A stretch of DNA of 64,000 nucleotides from Lachnospiraceae bacterium (lineage in GTDB: Bacteria; Bacillota; Clostridia; Lachnospirales; Lachnospiraceae): NCBI GenBank assembly GCA_910574965.1, contig CAJTDB010000002.1, forward strand, positions 1 to 64,000. Direction: 5' to 3'. The notes under the pieces were generated by a model. The model searched no databases, was not told the DNA's origin, and worked only from the letters and a program-made list of their open reading frames with translations. Positions 9,813 through 19,620 of this stretch are shown here, in pieces (the stretch's first letter is position 1; every line of letters begins with the position of its first letter). Position numbers and translations under genes: made by a program.

Positions 9813-9841
9813 ACTATATCCTATTTTCCCTGTTTTTTCAA
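9813..9841 (-). promoter_or_regulatory. Candidate promoter of the SEC-C gene
   Basis: Minus-strand TTGAAA (9836-9841) and TATAGT (9813-9818) with 17-bp spacing. It overlaps the stop codon of the last polysaccharide gene, and no terminator is visible between the two units. Confidence 0.7.
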
Positions 9842-11994
9842 TTCTTTTTTCCGGATTCTTTTGATGAAACAGCTCCCGTCTTCACCTCCTGCATCCCACG
9901 AATCAAAAGCTCCTGCCCCCGGAATGCATCCTGAATGGTTGTATTTTTTCCATTGCCTTTCAGTACATGGAACATATATTCGTATTCTGCCCGGATGCCT
10001 TTGTCCTGCTCCAGTTTTTCCTTGAGCGCTTTGGTACTCCCGTATTTTTTCAGGCGGATAAAATTATCCATCTCGTACACTGCTCCGTTCGACAGCACCC
10101 GGAGCTGCTCTTTCGGATATTTTTTAGACCCCATAGAAGAATATACAATATTTCCGATGGCTCCGGAGGCAAACTTCAGAGAAATCAGCACATTATCCTT
10201 CATGGGATAGGCCGAATTTCCTCCGGCTGTCACACGCAGATCCATCAGCTCGCTTCCATCCAGATACTGAATCAGATCTACATAATGACATGCTTCTCCC
10301 AGAATCCGTCCGCCGCCCGCTGCCTCATCATGCACCCAATGATCCTTTGGAATAAATCCTGCGTTGGCAATAAAATCATAAACGGCCGGAATCTGGTCTG
10401 TCTTCATCTCTTTTTTGATCTGACGAATCAGCGGGGCATGTCTGCGGTTCAGACCGCAGAACAGTTCTCCCGGCGACTGTTCATATGTTTCTTTGATCTG
10501 TTTCAGCTCTTCCAGTGTCAGACAGAGGGGTTTTTCACAGTATACATGCTTTCCTGCACCCAGCGCCTCCAACACAAATCTGGCATGGCTGTTATGCTGG
10601 GTTGAGACAGCGATCAGATCAATTTCCGGATCCGCCAGAAGCCGCTTATAATCATTCGTCGTATATCGAAACGAAACGATATCGTTTGCCTGGGCACCGC
10701 CTACGCCTCCGGTAGTGGCAAGCCCGCAAAATTCATATTTTCCGGTTTCCTTCATCATTGGAAGCATGGTACTGCGCACAAAATTTCCTGCCCCGATCAG
10801 CCCCAGACGGATCTTCCCGGACGGAATCTTTTTCTTTGGCCGATGGTTCCAGATGGTGCTTTTCCACTTCTCTTCGTTCTCACTGTATTTCAGCAAAACG
10901 CCGATGTATTTCTCATGATTTGGATTTTTCGTAATCATTTCGTAGGCATCTGCCGCCTGCTCAAAAGGAATCTCGTGTGTAATCAGATCCGCCGTTTTCA
11001 CCCTTTTTTGAGCGAGAAGACGCACAAATTCCTCGATATTGCGCCCTTCTGTAAAACGCACATAACCAATGGGATAGTCCACGCCCTTTTCTTCATAGAC
11101 CGGATCATAGCGCCCCGGTCCATAGGAGCGGGCAATCCGAAAAGACAGCTCCCGTTCATAATAGGGACGCCGGTCGATGTTCATCTGGGTCACGCCGATC
11201 ATACAGATGATGCCCCGGTCTCTTGTAATAGCAGCAGCCAAATCCATGGGAGCATTGCTGTTTGCAGCCGCGGTAATGATCACTTTGTCGACACCTCTTC
11301 CATGAGTCAGCGACTTGCTCATATCAACGGCTGCATCATCATTGGAATTGATAAATGCTTTCAGTCTCGTCCCCTTCAAGGTCTTGTCCGCCACATCATA
11401 ACCGATCACATCACAGCCGTAGGCATCCAGAATGCGGCTGACAATATGGCCCACTAGCCCCATGCCAATAACCGCCACGGTCTCTCCGGGCACTACTTCT
11501 GCCTGATGAATGCCCTCCAGCGCAATGCCGCCAAGAGCGCAAAAAGCCGCCTGCCGGTAGTCTGTCAGCTCCTTTGGCACTTTTGTTATCATCGTATGGC
11601 TCACCCGGTTGATCTCGCAGTGATAGGAGGTTCCGACCATAGCCACCAGATCGCCGGCCTGCACCTCGGTCACTCCCTGTCCGCAGGAAATGACACGCCC
11701 GACACCGGAATATCCCATAGGCATAGGCTCTGCCAGCTTATGAAATGCACTTTCCATCGTCGTTACCAGGCCGTCCGTGGACAGCTTCTCCAGCACCTTT
11801 TTCACCTGATCCGGCCGCTCTATGGCCTTTTGTACAAGATTTTTTCCCCCAAAAGAAGCAAGACCGCGCTCCGTTCCCGCACTGACAACCGTATAAAGGC
11901 TCTCCACCAGTACCATATTTTCCTTTGGAGTCGGTATGGGCTGCTCCAGCAGCTTAACACTGCCGTCTTTTACATTTAAAAAAAGTTGTTTCAT
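9838..11994 (-). CDS. Bi-domain oxidoreductase (MDR dehydrogenase fused to Gfo/Idh/MocA)
   Basis: A 718-residue fusion. Residues 1-350 are a medium-chain (zinc-type) dehydrogenase with the VAVIGMGLVGH nucleotide-binding motif. Residues 375-700 are a Gfo/Idh/MocA oxidoreductase beginning KIRLGLIGAGNF and carrying the conserved EKP motif (CEKPLCLT). Such fusions occur in O-antigen and capsule clusters next to heparinase-like proteins and nucleotide-sugar dehydrogenases, as here, but I know of no demonstrated reaction; sugar oxidation or epimerisation is a guess. The start at 11994 has GGAG 6 nt upstream and avoids overlapping the next gene. It is the last gene of the long polysaccharide cluster. 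Confidence 0.88.
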   Translation of the reverse strand: MKQLFLNVKDGSVKLLEQPIPTPKENMVLVESLYTVVSAGTERGLASFGGKNLVQKAIERPDQVKKVLEKLSTDGLVTTMESAFHKLAEPMPMGYSGVGRVISCGQGVTEVQAGDLVAMVGTSYHCEINRVSHTMITKVPKELTDYRQAAFCALGGIALEGIHQAEVVPGETVAVIGMGLVGHIVSRILDAYGCDVIGYDVADKTLKGTRLKAFINSNDDAAVDMSKSLTHGRGVDKVIITAAANSNAPMDLAAAITRDRGIICMIGVTQMNIDRRPYYERELSFRIARSYGPGRYDPVYEEKGVDYPIGYVRFTEGRNIEEFVRLLAQKRVKTADLITHEIPFEQAADAYEMITKNPNHEKYIGVLLKYSENEEKWKSTIWNHRPKKKIPSGKIRLGLIGAGNFVRSTMLPMMKETGKYEFCGLATTGGVGGAQANDIVSFRYTTNDYKRLLADPEIDLIAVSTQHNSHARFVLEALGAGKHVYCEKPLCLTLEELKQIKETYEQSPGELFCGLNRRHAPLIRQIKKEMKTDQIPAVYDFIANAGFIPKDHWVHDEAAGGGRILGEACHYVDLIQYLDGSELMDLRVTAGGNSAYPMKDNVLISLKFASGAIGNIVYSSMGSKKYPKEQLRVLSNGAVYEMDNFIRLKKYGSTKALKEKLEQDKGIRAEYEYMFHVLKGNGKNTTIQDAFRGQELLIRGMQEVKTGAVSSKESGKKN

Positions 11995-12007
11995 CTTCTT
12001 CTCCATT

Positions 12008-13231
12008 CTATAATCGATAGGTTCCTTCCAGGAAGCAAATATGTCTCGTATCCAATACAACCTTTCCCTTCAGCCGGTCCATATTCTCACGAATTTCATC
12101 GTGTCCCACCAGAAGTACCACCATATCCACATCTCTTAAAAAAGCATCCAGATCATGATACTGATTGGGCACCACGTCCTGTACCACGTAGGGATCATAC
12201 ACTTTGATCTGCCCGCCGCACAGATGCCGGTCCATGCTGTCTAACATCTGTAAAGTGGGGCTTTCCCGCATGTCGTCCACATTTTCCTTATAGGTCAGTC
12301 CGTAGAGGCCCACTTTTCCCACGTCCGTAATCTGCCGCTCCTTCATGATGCAGCCAATGCGCTCCAATACAAACTCCGGCATGGAATCGTTGATCTTACG
12401 CGCAGCCAGAATGATATTGGCAAGCCCTGGGTAGTCGCCTACCAGGAACCATGGATCGACGGAAATACAGTGTCCGCCCACGCCCGGTCCGGGAGACAGA
12501 ATATTCACTCTGGGATGCTTGTTAGCAATGCGGATGATCTCATGAACGTCCATATTGTCTGAGCGGCAGATTTTGGCCAGCTCGTTGGCAAAAGCGATAT
12601 TAATGTCGCGAAATGTATTTTCCACCACTTTCGTCATCTCCGCCGTGCGGATATCCGTTACCACGATCTCCCCTTCACAAAAAGAACCGTACAGCGCTTT
12701 TACCTTCTCTCCCACTTCACGGCTGTCAGCGCCGATGGTCCTGGAATTGTGCTTCAGTTCATAGACCATATTTCCGGGAATGATGCGTTCCGGCGCATGG
12801 GCCAGATGGATATCTTCCCCGATCACAAAACCTTTTGCCTCGATGACCGGGCGGACATGCTTGTCAATAGTTCCCGGAGAGACGGTAGACTCCACCACAA
12901 CCGTTGCTCCTTTGGGGCATACTTCCATGACTTTCTCTACTGCTTTTGCCACATAACCTGCATCTACTTTTTTGCTTGCTTTATCATAAGGCGTCGGCAC
13001 AGCCACAATATACAGATCCGTTTTCTGGTATTCATGAGAAAAACGGATTCCTTTGGATACGGCCGCCTGAAACAGACCATCCAGACCATCTTCCTCGAAA
13101 GTTGTCTTTCCTGCATTCAGTGTATCCACTAATGTCTTATTATAATCCGTTCCGACCACTTCTACTCCATGAGCAGCGAACATCAGTGCGGTCGGCAGAC
13201 CGATGTAGCCAAGTCCTATCACGTTAATCAT
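12008..13231 (-). CDS. wecC: UDP-N-acetyl-D-mannosamine dehydrogenase (WecC type)
   Basis: A 407-residue member of the UDP-glucose/GDP-mannose dehydrogenase family. It has an N-terminal NAD-binding motif (VIGLGYIGLP), catalytic K201 in EMTKVVEN, and catalytic C255 in GPGVGGHCISVDPWF. The VDPWF ending after the cysteine is typical of WecC rather than the WbpA type (DPYYL) seen at 30172. The expected reaction is two-step NAD-dependent oxidation of UDP-ManNAc to UDP-ManNAcA. A WecB epimerase at 21858 would supply the substrate. It lies between the bi-domain oxidoreductase and the heparinase-like gene in one transcription unit. Confidence 0.88.
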   Translation of the reverse strand: MINVIGLGYIGLPTALMFAAHGVEVVGTDYNKTLVDTLNAGKTTFEEDGLDGLFQAAVSKGIRFSHEYQKTDLYIVAVPTPYDKASKKVDAGYVAKAVEKVMEVCPKGATVVVESTVSPGTIDKHVRPVIEAKGFVIGEDIHLAHAPERIIPGNMVYELKHNSRTIGADSREVGEKVKALYGSFCEGEIVVTDIRTAEMTKVVENTFRDINIAFANELAKICRSDNMDVHEIIRIANKHPRVNILSPGPGVGGHCISVDPWFLVGDYPGLANIILAARKINDSMPEFVLERIGCIMKERQITDVGKVGLYGLTYKENVDDMRESPTLQMLDSMDRHLCGGQIKVYDPYVVQDVVPNQYHDLDAFLRDVDMVVLLVGHDEIRENMDRLKGKVVLDTRHICFLEGTYRL

Positions 13232-13264
13232 ATGTCCTCCTTTGAAGCCCTAAAGCTCTGTCTT

Positions 13265-14926
13265 TTATAAAAACCGGATTTTTATCTCATGCTCCGTTCC
13301 ATCGCCTTCCCATAGAAATTCCAGCACCTGAATCTGTTCTGTCCTTCCAAATTCCGGCGCATACTGGCAGAGTTCTCCCTCTCTGTGGATCTGAATCCGG
13401 TCTTCTGGCTGCATCTGTATGCTGCACACATGCTTTCCTTTCTGATCCATTACCAGCACACTCTGCCCCTGCAGACGGTATGCATACTCCGGTGCCAAAT
13501 GCAGATAACCTGCTCCATGCCCTTTGATCCGGTCACGAATCACGACCATATCTTCCCGCAGTCCGATCCTTCTGGCATGGCGCTTTCCCGTGCAGGCAGT
13601 CAGCCTTCCTCCTACCCAGTCATGGCCTAAGGATCCGGATACCGCCCGCATTCTCTTTCCGACCCGGTGCTCCCCCCAGCACATGGACTGTTCTTCCCCG
13701 TCGACCACTACCGTATTATGCGCCCTTGTACTACGAAAGTAAGAGCGGAGGGACCCCTGGTATTGTCCGGTCCCGGAATTGACGAACAAAGGCTTTCCGT
13801 TCAGGGCAAGCTCAAAGCTGAGTCCATCGCAGTGCCCATGTCCCGGCATATAAGGCGGCGCTATCTCTCCCGCATCCAGAACAAGCCGGATCCTGTCATT
13901 TCCCAGACAATAATAACCTGCATCCGGAAAAGCTCTTTGTCCTTCCTGTTTCGGAAAGATCGCAAACTCCGCACCCAGACCGTCCAGCAGACTGTCCATG
14001 GGCTTTGCCACATTATCTCCTGCATCATTAAAGAGAAGTGTCCGCCCCATATCCCGCTCCAGTGACCAGAGGGCGTCTGCCATCTTCTGTAAGATATCTG
14101 TCAGTTCCCCATAAAAGCAAGGATCCGGCTGTCGAACGGCCTTTGCCACGCGCATCAGATCTTCTAAAATGATCTTATGATACATAAGACTTCTCTCATA
14201 ATGCACGCCGTCTGAAAGAATTTGTTCCTGAAGCTCTTTTTGCAGCTTCCTTTTATACTGGTTATAAATATCCGGTTCCCGGAAATAAAGCGACCCAAGG
14301 AGCACAGTTTTCAGATTTTCAAAATAATGATTTCCCAGAAGGTGCAGCTCCTGCTTTTTCTGTAAATGCACATACTGGGCATACATGCTGTCCTTCAGCT
14401 CCTGCGCAAATATGTGATCTTTCCCGAAAACCGCTCCAAATCCGTCCATACAAATCCAAAGATTGGTCAGCCTGAGAGAGATCGTATACGGATGCCAGCC
14501 GTCGCCGGTCCCCTCCTGATTGTCCTGTATCCATTTTTGGCACAGTTTCCGAAAACAGGTATAATATGCGGCATCTTTTTCCTTTTGATAGGCAGCCGCC
14601 AGCGGAAGTAAGTATTCCATATAATGCAGGTTAAAGTTCCATAAATGGGACTTTTTTGGCTCTTTCCAATTCTTTCCCCCTGGTTTTCCGCTCTCATGAA
14701 GCAGCGTCACCTGTCCGGCAAGGATCTCGTCTGCGCAGAACCGGCTTATATACTCCGGGTGCGCATCCATCCGATGAATCCACAGAGGAAGCTCGTCTGT
14801 CTTCGGACTGTCCCCTTTGGTCCGTGCTCTTTGCGCATGTTCCAGCCGATGTTTCACCAGGTAGAAAAGCTGGCTTTTTTTCAGATATTTTAATGTCCAA
14901 TAATAATTCTCAAGCTTTTTCCACAT
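13265..14926 (-). CDS. Heparinase II/III-like protein
   Basis: A 553-residue protein with an N-terminal alpha/alpha-toroid region containing LGNHYFENLKTVLLG (around residue 200) and a C-terminal beta-sandwich with a conserved block (GHGHCDGLSFELALNG, then RSTRAHNTVVVDGEEQS). This matches the heparinase II/III family, polysaccharide lyases that cleave uronic-acid polymers. I see no signal peptide, so it would act in the cytoplasm, which is odd for a degradative lyase. Homologues embedded in biosynthetic clusters are common next to WbuB-like transferases and uronate dehydrogenases, but their role is unclear. It overlaps the upstream glycosyltransferase gene by 17 nt. Confidence 0.85.
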   Translation of the reverse strand: MWKKLENYYWTLKYLKKSQLFYLVKHRLEHAQRARTKGDSPKTDELPLWIHRMDAHPEYISRFCADEILAGQVTLLHESGKPGGKNWKEPKKSHLWNFNLHYMEYLLPLAAAYQKEKDAAYYTCFRKLCQKWIQDNQEGTGDGWHPYTISLRLTNLWICMDGFGAVFGKDHIFAQELKDSMYAQYVHLQKKQELHLLGNHYFENLKTVLLGSLYFREPDIYNQYKRKLQKELQEQILSDGVHYERSLMYHKIILEDLMRVAKAVRQPDPCFYGELTDILQKMADALWSLERDMGRTLLFNDAGDNVAKPMDSLLDGLGAEFAIFPKQEGQRAFPDAGYYCLGNDRIRLVLDAGEIAPPYMPGHGHCDGLSFELALNGKPLFVNSGTGQYQGSLRSYFRSTRAHNTVVVDGEEQSMCWGEHRVGKRMRAVSGSLGHDWVGGRLTACTGKRHARRIGLREDMVVIRDRIKGHGAGYLHLAPEYAYRLQGQSVLVMDQKGKHVCSIQMQPEDRIQIHREGELCQYAPEFGRTEQIQVLEFLWEGDGTEHEIKIRFL

Positions 14927-16184
14927 ATTCGATCACCTGATACAGCCGCTCTGTCAGTACTGAAAAATCAAAATCCTTTGCCCCTTCTTTTGCACGCACT
15001 GCCATCTTTGCATAAGTCTCCTCTGACAGATCGTGAATGTTCCGAATCTCTTCTGCCAGCGCTTCCGGCGTACATTCTTCCAGGGAAAGGCCGCACTGGT
15101 ATTTTTCAAGAATGCAGTATCCCATCTTTACCGTCGAGATGATCGGTTTTCCGCTGGCCATATACTCAAACAGCTTGTTCGAACTGTTTCCTCTGGACCA
15201 GTTATACTGAGACTGGGAGTAATTCAGAATATTGACCGAAGACCGGCTCAGAATATAAGGAATGTATTTTTTCTCCACAAACCCTTTCAGCACCACATTG
15301 TCGATTTTCTCCTTCTTCACCCGTTCCTGCATAAGTTCAAGCTGGCTCCCGCCGCCAAAGATCAGAAAACGAATATCTTTCTGGTCTTTTAACAGTTTTG
15401 CCGTATCCAGCAGATTTCCCACATTGTTCACCGGACGGATGGTTCCTGTATACACGACTTTGAAACTGTCCTCCTCCAGATCCCGGTCCGCAAGAATATC
15501 CTCTTTTATACTTTTCTCATAGTCTGTAAGCTTTACGCCATTGTTTACATAAAAACATTTTTCAAGGTCAATGCTGCCTCCATGCTCCGTATCCCATCCC
15601 ATCTCCTTAATATGATCCACATCGCCTTCTTTGGTAAATACGATGGCATCCGCATGGACATACATCCACTTTTCTCCGGCACTTAAAAGCCTTCCCAGAA
15701 GGCTGTCCATTCGAACTTTCCCAAAGGAAAAGATCGCCTCCGGCCAGAGATCCCGCACTTCTACAATGGCCGGCACATGAAATCTTCCCGCCACAAGTAT
15801 CCCGGCGATGCTGGTCAGCGGATGGGCACTAGACCCCATAACGACATCCGGTTTCCCGTAAGTTTTGGCATAACCTCCGGCCATGCGCAGAAGACCGAAG
15901 AAAAAGGACAGCATGTTTTTCACCCGTGAAAAACCGTTTCCCTCATATTTACTCGTTCTGACAAAGACAAAGGGAACCCCTTCCTCTTCCGTCCGAAGAT
16001 AAGGCTTCCCATGTGTATCAACTGTATCGCCTGTCTGATGCAGCTCATTCGCCGCAAAGACTGTCGTCTCTATATTCTTTTCTTTGAGACACTCTGCAAA
16101 GCAGAAATGCCGGAGCATGGGCCCCGTCGCCGGAGTCGTCGCATAATGATTAAAGATCCAAAATCTACGCATGGTTTTGTCCAT
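14910..16184 (-). CDS. WbuB-like glycosyltransferase, family 4
   Basis: A 424-residue GT-B fold glycosyltransferase. The N-terminal part (WIFNHYATTPATGPMLRHF) is typical of WbuB-type fucosaminyl transferases; the donor-binding C-terminal domain has the SSNKLFEYMASGKPII motif of GT4 enzymes. It would add one sugar to a polyprenol-linked oligosaccharide on the cytoplasmic face. The start ATG has GGGAG 6 nt upstream; another ATG four codons later is possible. Donor and acceptor are not predictable. The neighbouring WecC suggests an aminouronic acid-containing repeat unit. Confidence 0.88.
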   Translation of the reverse strand: MDKTMRRFWIFNHYATTPATGPMLRHFCFAECLKEKNIETTVFAANELHQTGDTVDTHGKPYLRTEEEGVPFVFVRTSKYEGNGFSRVKNMLSFFFGLLRMAGGYAKTYGKPDVVMGSSAHPLTSIAGILVAGRFHVPAIVEVRDLWPEAIFSFGKVRMDSLLGRLLSAGEKWMYVHADAIVFTKEGDVDHIKEMGWDTEHGGSIDLEKCFYVNNGVKLTDYEKSIKEDILADRDLEEDSFKVVYTGTIRPVNNVGNLLDTAKLLKDQKDIRFLIFGGGSQLELMQERVKKEKIDNVVLKGFVEKKYIPYILSRSSVNILNYSQSQYNWSRGNSSNKLFEYMASGKPIISTVKMGYCILEKYQCGLSLEECTPEALAEEIRNIHDLSEETYAKMAVRAKEGAKDFDFSVLTERLYQVIEYVEKA

Positions 16185-17517
16185 CCTCTACTCCCTCTGT
16201 ACTTTCCTTCATAAACATGATCTTCAGTGTCAGGAAGATCAGCCGGATATCCAGAAGAACCGAATAGGTTTCTATATACATCAGATCCAGTTTCAGCTTG
16301 TCTAAGGGAGTCGTATTGTATTTCCCATAGATCTGCGCATATCCGGTCAGTCCTGCCTTTACTTTCAGCCGATAGATAAATTCCGGCGTCTCCTGACAAA
16401 ATTCATCAATGTACTGCTGACGTTCCGGACGCGGCCCTACGATACTCATATCCCCTTTTAAAATATTCAGAAGCTGCGGCAGCTCATCCAGTCGTGTGGC
16501 CCGGATAAATTTACCCACTTTTGTAATACGACTGTCGTTTTTGCTGGAAAACTGCGCACCGTTTTTCTCCGCATCCACGATCATGCTGCGGAATTTATAA
16601 ATAAAAAATTTTCTGCCCCCTGCGGTCACCCGCTCCTGCTTAAAGAGTGCCGGCCCGTGGTCCTCCAGCTTAATCGCAAGCGCTGTCAGCAGCATAAACG
16701 GCGAAGTAAGAATCAGCAGAAGCCCCGCAATCAGCATGTCCATGACCCGCTTTATGAGCCGCTGTTCAAAAGACAGTCCATAATTTCTAAGAAGCAGAAA
16801 AGGGGTGTCAAAGGAGTGCATCTTGTCTGCCCCCCGAAGAAGGATATCGGTAATCTCCGGCGCCACATAGATTCGGATGGAGCGCTCATAACAGAACTTT
16901 ATCAGCAGATTGCGTTTTTGTTCCTCAATCCCGTAGAGCATCATGGCATCGCAGTCCTGCACCTCCTGTTTTAGACGATACAGCGGTTCCGAAGCCGAGA
17001 CGCACCGGCTCACTTCATACAGATCCTTTCTCCCGGAAATCTTCTGAATCAGGTTTTCTTTATATTTCAGATCACAGATTACCAGCAGGCGCCTTGGGGG
17101 AAAAAGTTTCCGGAATATGGGCTCCGATATTTGATTCAATAACAATATGACCAGAAAATCCACCCCGCTCACAGCCAGCATGGGCCATGCGGTGGGGAAG
17201 GGAAACATTCCCAGAACCATAATGACCTGAAGATAGATGACCCCATTGGCAATCAAGGTTCCAAGGGTCTGTGACAGGATTAACTGCCCTTTCTGAAAAT
17301 AAGCATATTTCATCCCGCCGTACAGATAGATAAAAACTACCAGATACAGCATATAAAAGCCGATCATCATCAGATTTCCCTTATTTTCAAAAGGAGACAG
17401 ACGTCTGATATTGTAAATATAAAGCCAGACCCACGCAAAGAACGCCGTTTCGATCAAAACTTCAAAACCGGCAATCCCAAGACGCAGAAGTCTCTTGTAC
17501 TGATCAAATTTATCCAT
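16165..17517 (-). CDS. Polyprenyl-phosphate hexose-1-phosphate transferase (WbaP/CpsE type)
   Basis: The 450-residue product should start repeat-unit assembly by moving a sugar-1-phosphate from a nucleotide sugar to undecaprenyl phosphate. Four N-terminal membrane segments and a CoA-binding-like middle domain precede the C-terminal bacterial sugar-transferase domain (residues about 260-450) with KRVMDMLIAG, YKFRSM, DELPQLLNILKGDMSIVGPRP and LKVKAGLTGYAQIYG. I chose the ATG at 17517 with AGGAA 9 nt upstream over a GTG 15 codons earlier with no clear binding site. A second, PglC-type initiating enzyme is encoded at 34924. Confidence 0.93.
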   Translation of the reverse strand: MDKFDQYKRLLRLGIAGFEVLIETAFFAWVWLYIYNIRRLSPFENKGNLMMIGFYMLYLVVFIYLYGGMKYAYFQKGQLILSQTLGTLIANGVIYLQVIMVLGMFPFPTAWPMLAVSGVDFLVILLLNQISEPIFRKLFPPRRLLVICDLKYKENLIQKISGRKDLYEVSRCVSASEPLYRLKQEVQDCDAMMLYGIEEQKRNLLIKFCYERSIRIYVAPEITDILLRGADKMHSFDTPFLLLRNYGLSFEQRLIKRVMDMLIAGLLLILTSPFMLLTALAIKLEDHGPALFKQERVTAGGRKFFIYKFRSMIVDAEKNGAQFSSKNDSRITKVGKFIRATRLDELPQLLNILKGDMSIVGPRPERQQYIDEFCQETPEFIYRLKVKAGLTGYAQIYGKYNTTPLDKLKLDLMYIETYSVLLDIRLIFLTLKIMFMKESTEGVEDGQNHA

Positions 17518-17589
17518 GGCACTTATTTCCTCGTTCCTGGTAATCTTTCCGTATTCTATCACTTTCTTCTTTTATTTACAAGGTTCTTG

Positions 17590-18813
17590 TTATGAATATT
17601 CCGTATCTGTTCCTTCTTTCTGTCCGGTCCTTAAGATACTTGCAATAAATACCAGGCCGCCGAACATCGTCACCAACTGCGCCCGATACGTATACCAGAA
17701 ATGAATCTGGGAGTGATTGGACATAACCAGATACCAGATATACGGATAAAGCGCTACCAGAAGCATCGGCACACAGGCAAGCACCGTCTTTTTGTCCTTC
17801 AGCTTTTTCCAGAGAACCAGGATCACCACGACCACCAGCACCAGAAGGGCTATCTTGCTCCAGGTGATGATTCCTCCGTCCTGCACGTTCATCCATGCTT
17901 TCAGATTTCTTCGGATCGTTCCAAGCCGGTCCAGAGGTTCTTCTTCACTTCCCGCCAGACGGTATTGAACTACGCTCATGGTCCGCCAGAAATACCGGAC
18001 GCCCAGCACCGCCACTGTAATCCCCCACTTTGCAATCCAGGTCAGTGCATAGCCAAGGCCCCAGGATACGGACGATTGGAACATAAACCAGAAATTGCCT
18101 TTAAAGTCCGCCTGTTCGTCCCGCACCCGCAGCCACAGCAGTATAATCAGTGGGATCCCAAGCGTTATGATCGGATACGTCAGGAAGTCAAAGAAATTCT
18201 CAATCATTCCCACCGCAAAGAAATACAGCATCAAATTGACAGGTTTGTCTTTCTCATATCGGGACAGCAGCCAGATCAGCGCGCCAAACAGCACATAAAA
18301 AGTCGTCAAATACTGGAAACAGGTCGTGACCACTACCAGATAACTGCTGGCAATGGTTAATACATACAGCATAGCATATAAAAACTTTATTTTTTTAGCC
18401 ACCAGCCATGCACTCCAGAAAAACAGCAGGTAGAACAAAAGCATCCCCAGATAGCGCAGTTCCTGTACCTGAAATACCATCGACAGAGGGCGAAGAACTA
18501 TCTGATAACCATGCCAGTATCTGGGATACTGATTAATGCTCACGGATGCCTGAATGGGATTGTAGTATTCCCGGTTGGCTATAAGGCTTTTATACATTAC
18601 CATATCCGTGTGGTTGTCCACAAAAGCACTGTGCCGATAGAAAGCGTACATGGGACGTTCTCCCTCTGCCTCCATCACTTCCAACGACTTCTCCACATTT
18701 CCGCGGATCCAGGAGGCGGGGATGCAGTAGACGAGGGTCATGGAGAGGAAAAATGCAGCGATCAGAACGGCATATGTTTTTGCAAAAGGTTTCAGTTTGT
18801 TTAGTCTTCCCAT
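17590..18813 (-). CDS. Polytopic membrane protein, possible GT-C transferase
   Basis: A 407-residue membrane protein with about nine hydrophobic segments. A long extracytoplasmic loop follows the first one (residues 30-110) and contains FVDNHTDMVM. I do not recognise a named family. The arrangement (first transmembrane helix, acidic loop, then many helices) is seen in GT-C polyprenol-dependent glycosyltransferases, which would fit the location between an initiating transferase and other membrane proteins. It overlaps the upstream gene by 13 nt, so it is part of the cluster transcript. Confidence 0.6.
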   Translation of the reverse strand: MGRLNKLKPFAKTYAVLIAAFFLSMTLVYCIPASWIRGNVEKSLEVMEAEGERPMYAFYRHSAFVDNHTDMVMYKSLIANREYYNPIQASVSINQYPRYWHGYQIVLRPLSMVFQVQELRYLGMLLFYLLFFWSAWLVAKKIKFLYAMLYVLTIASSYLVVVTTCFQYLTTFYVLFGALIWLLSRYEKDKPVNLMLYFFAVGMIENFFDFLTYPIITLGIPLIILLWLRVRDEQADFKGNFWFMFQSSVSWGLGYALTWIAKWGITVAVLGVRYFWRTMSVVQYRLAGSEEEPLDRLGTIRRNLKAWMNVQDGGIITWSKIALLVLVVVVILVLWKKLKDKKTVLACVPMLLVALYPYIWYLVMSNHSQIHFWYTYRAQLVTMFGGLVFIASILRTGQKEGTDTEYS

Positions 18814-19598
18814 TTTCTTGTATCCTGTCCTTCCTCATAATCGCTGTCCACAAATAATACAAATTCATCCGTGGACGCATACTCCTCATACCCATAGTCC
18901 GCCCAGTCTCCCGTATACGTACGGCTGGAAGAAAAAATCAGAAACGTACACCCCTCTTCTTTTGCCAGCGGCCCCACCAGCGACACATCGATCTCTGGTT
19001 CCTGTACCGCTTTATACAGATGGGCCAAAGTACCGTGTACTTCCTCTTTCCCGTTAAAGATCAATGCATTTCTTGCATACTCCAGTGTCAGCGACGGGTC
19101 GTACAGCCGAAGATACGGTGTCAGCCGGTTCGATGCAAGGACATGTACATTTCCAGGAAGCAGATCGCAGACAGACACCACATTCTGAGGAACTTTATAT
19201 ACATTGGTAGAAGGCTCGAACCACTCTGCAGACAAGACTTTTTTTCCTCCCAGTACAAGGACTCCCATGAACAGCAAAAACACTCCATACCGACAGATTC
19301 CTTTTATATTTTTCAAAATAATGCAAAACGCATATGGAATAACAACTGCCGGAAGCAGCAGCCAGAGAAGCCGCCAGTAAACGTCTTCTCCTAATATTTT
19401 CATAAACAAAAGTCCTGTCAGCGGAAACCAGTAAAGTCCCAGAAACACAAGAAAAAGTATTCCAAACAATAATCTCTTTATCCAGTCCTTTTCTCTCCAC
19501 AGGATCCATACGGCACAAAACAGAAAGATCGGAAAGATCCACGCCCCTCCGAACGTTTCTATAAAATCCGTCTTTGCAATGTCAAAAAATTCCCCCAT
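18801..19598 (-). CDS. C-terminal part of a DUF6077-like membrane protein (probably split)
   Basis: A 265-residue product with four or five membrane segments at the N-terminal end and a soluble C-terminal domain of about 110 residues. It reads as the continuation of the protein encoded at 19621: together they give the roughly 600-residue layout I associate with DUF6077 membrane proteins. The two frames differ by one and meet in a ~20-bp zone (19611-19631). The ATG at 19598 has AAAGGA upstream, so independent translation is possible. Function unknown; a role in sugar transfer outside the membrane is a guess. Confidence 0.6.
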   Translation of the reverse strand: MGEFFDIAKTDFIETFGGAWIFPIFLFCAVWILWREKDWIKRLLFGILFLVFLGLYWFPLTGLLFMKILGEDVYWRLLWLLLPAVVIPYAFCIILKNIKGICRYGVFLLFMGVLVLGGKKVLSAEWFEPSTNVYKVPQNVVSVCDLLPGNVHVLASNRLTPYLRLYDPSLTLEYARNALIFNGKEEVHGTLAHLYKAVQEPEIDVSLVGPLAKEEGCTFLIFSSSRTYTGDWADYGYEEYASTDEFVLFVDSDYEEGQDTRKWED

Positions 19599-19620
19599 AC
19601 CGTTTCCTTTCAAGCAGACT

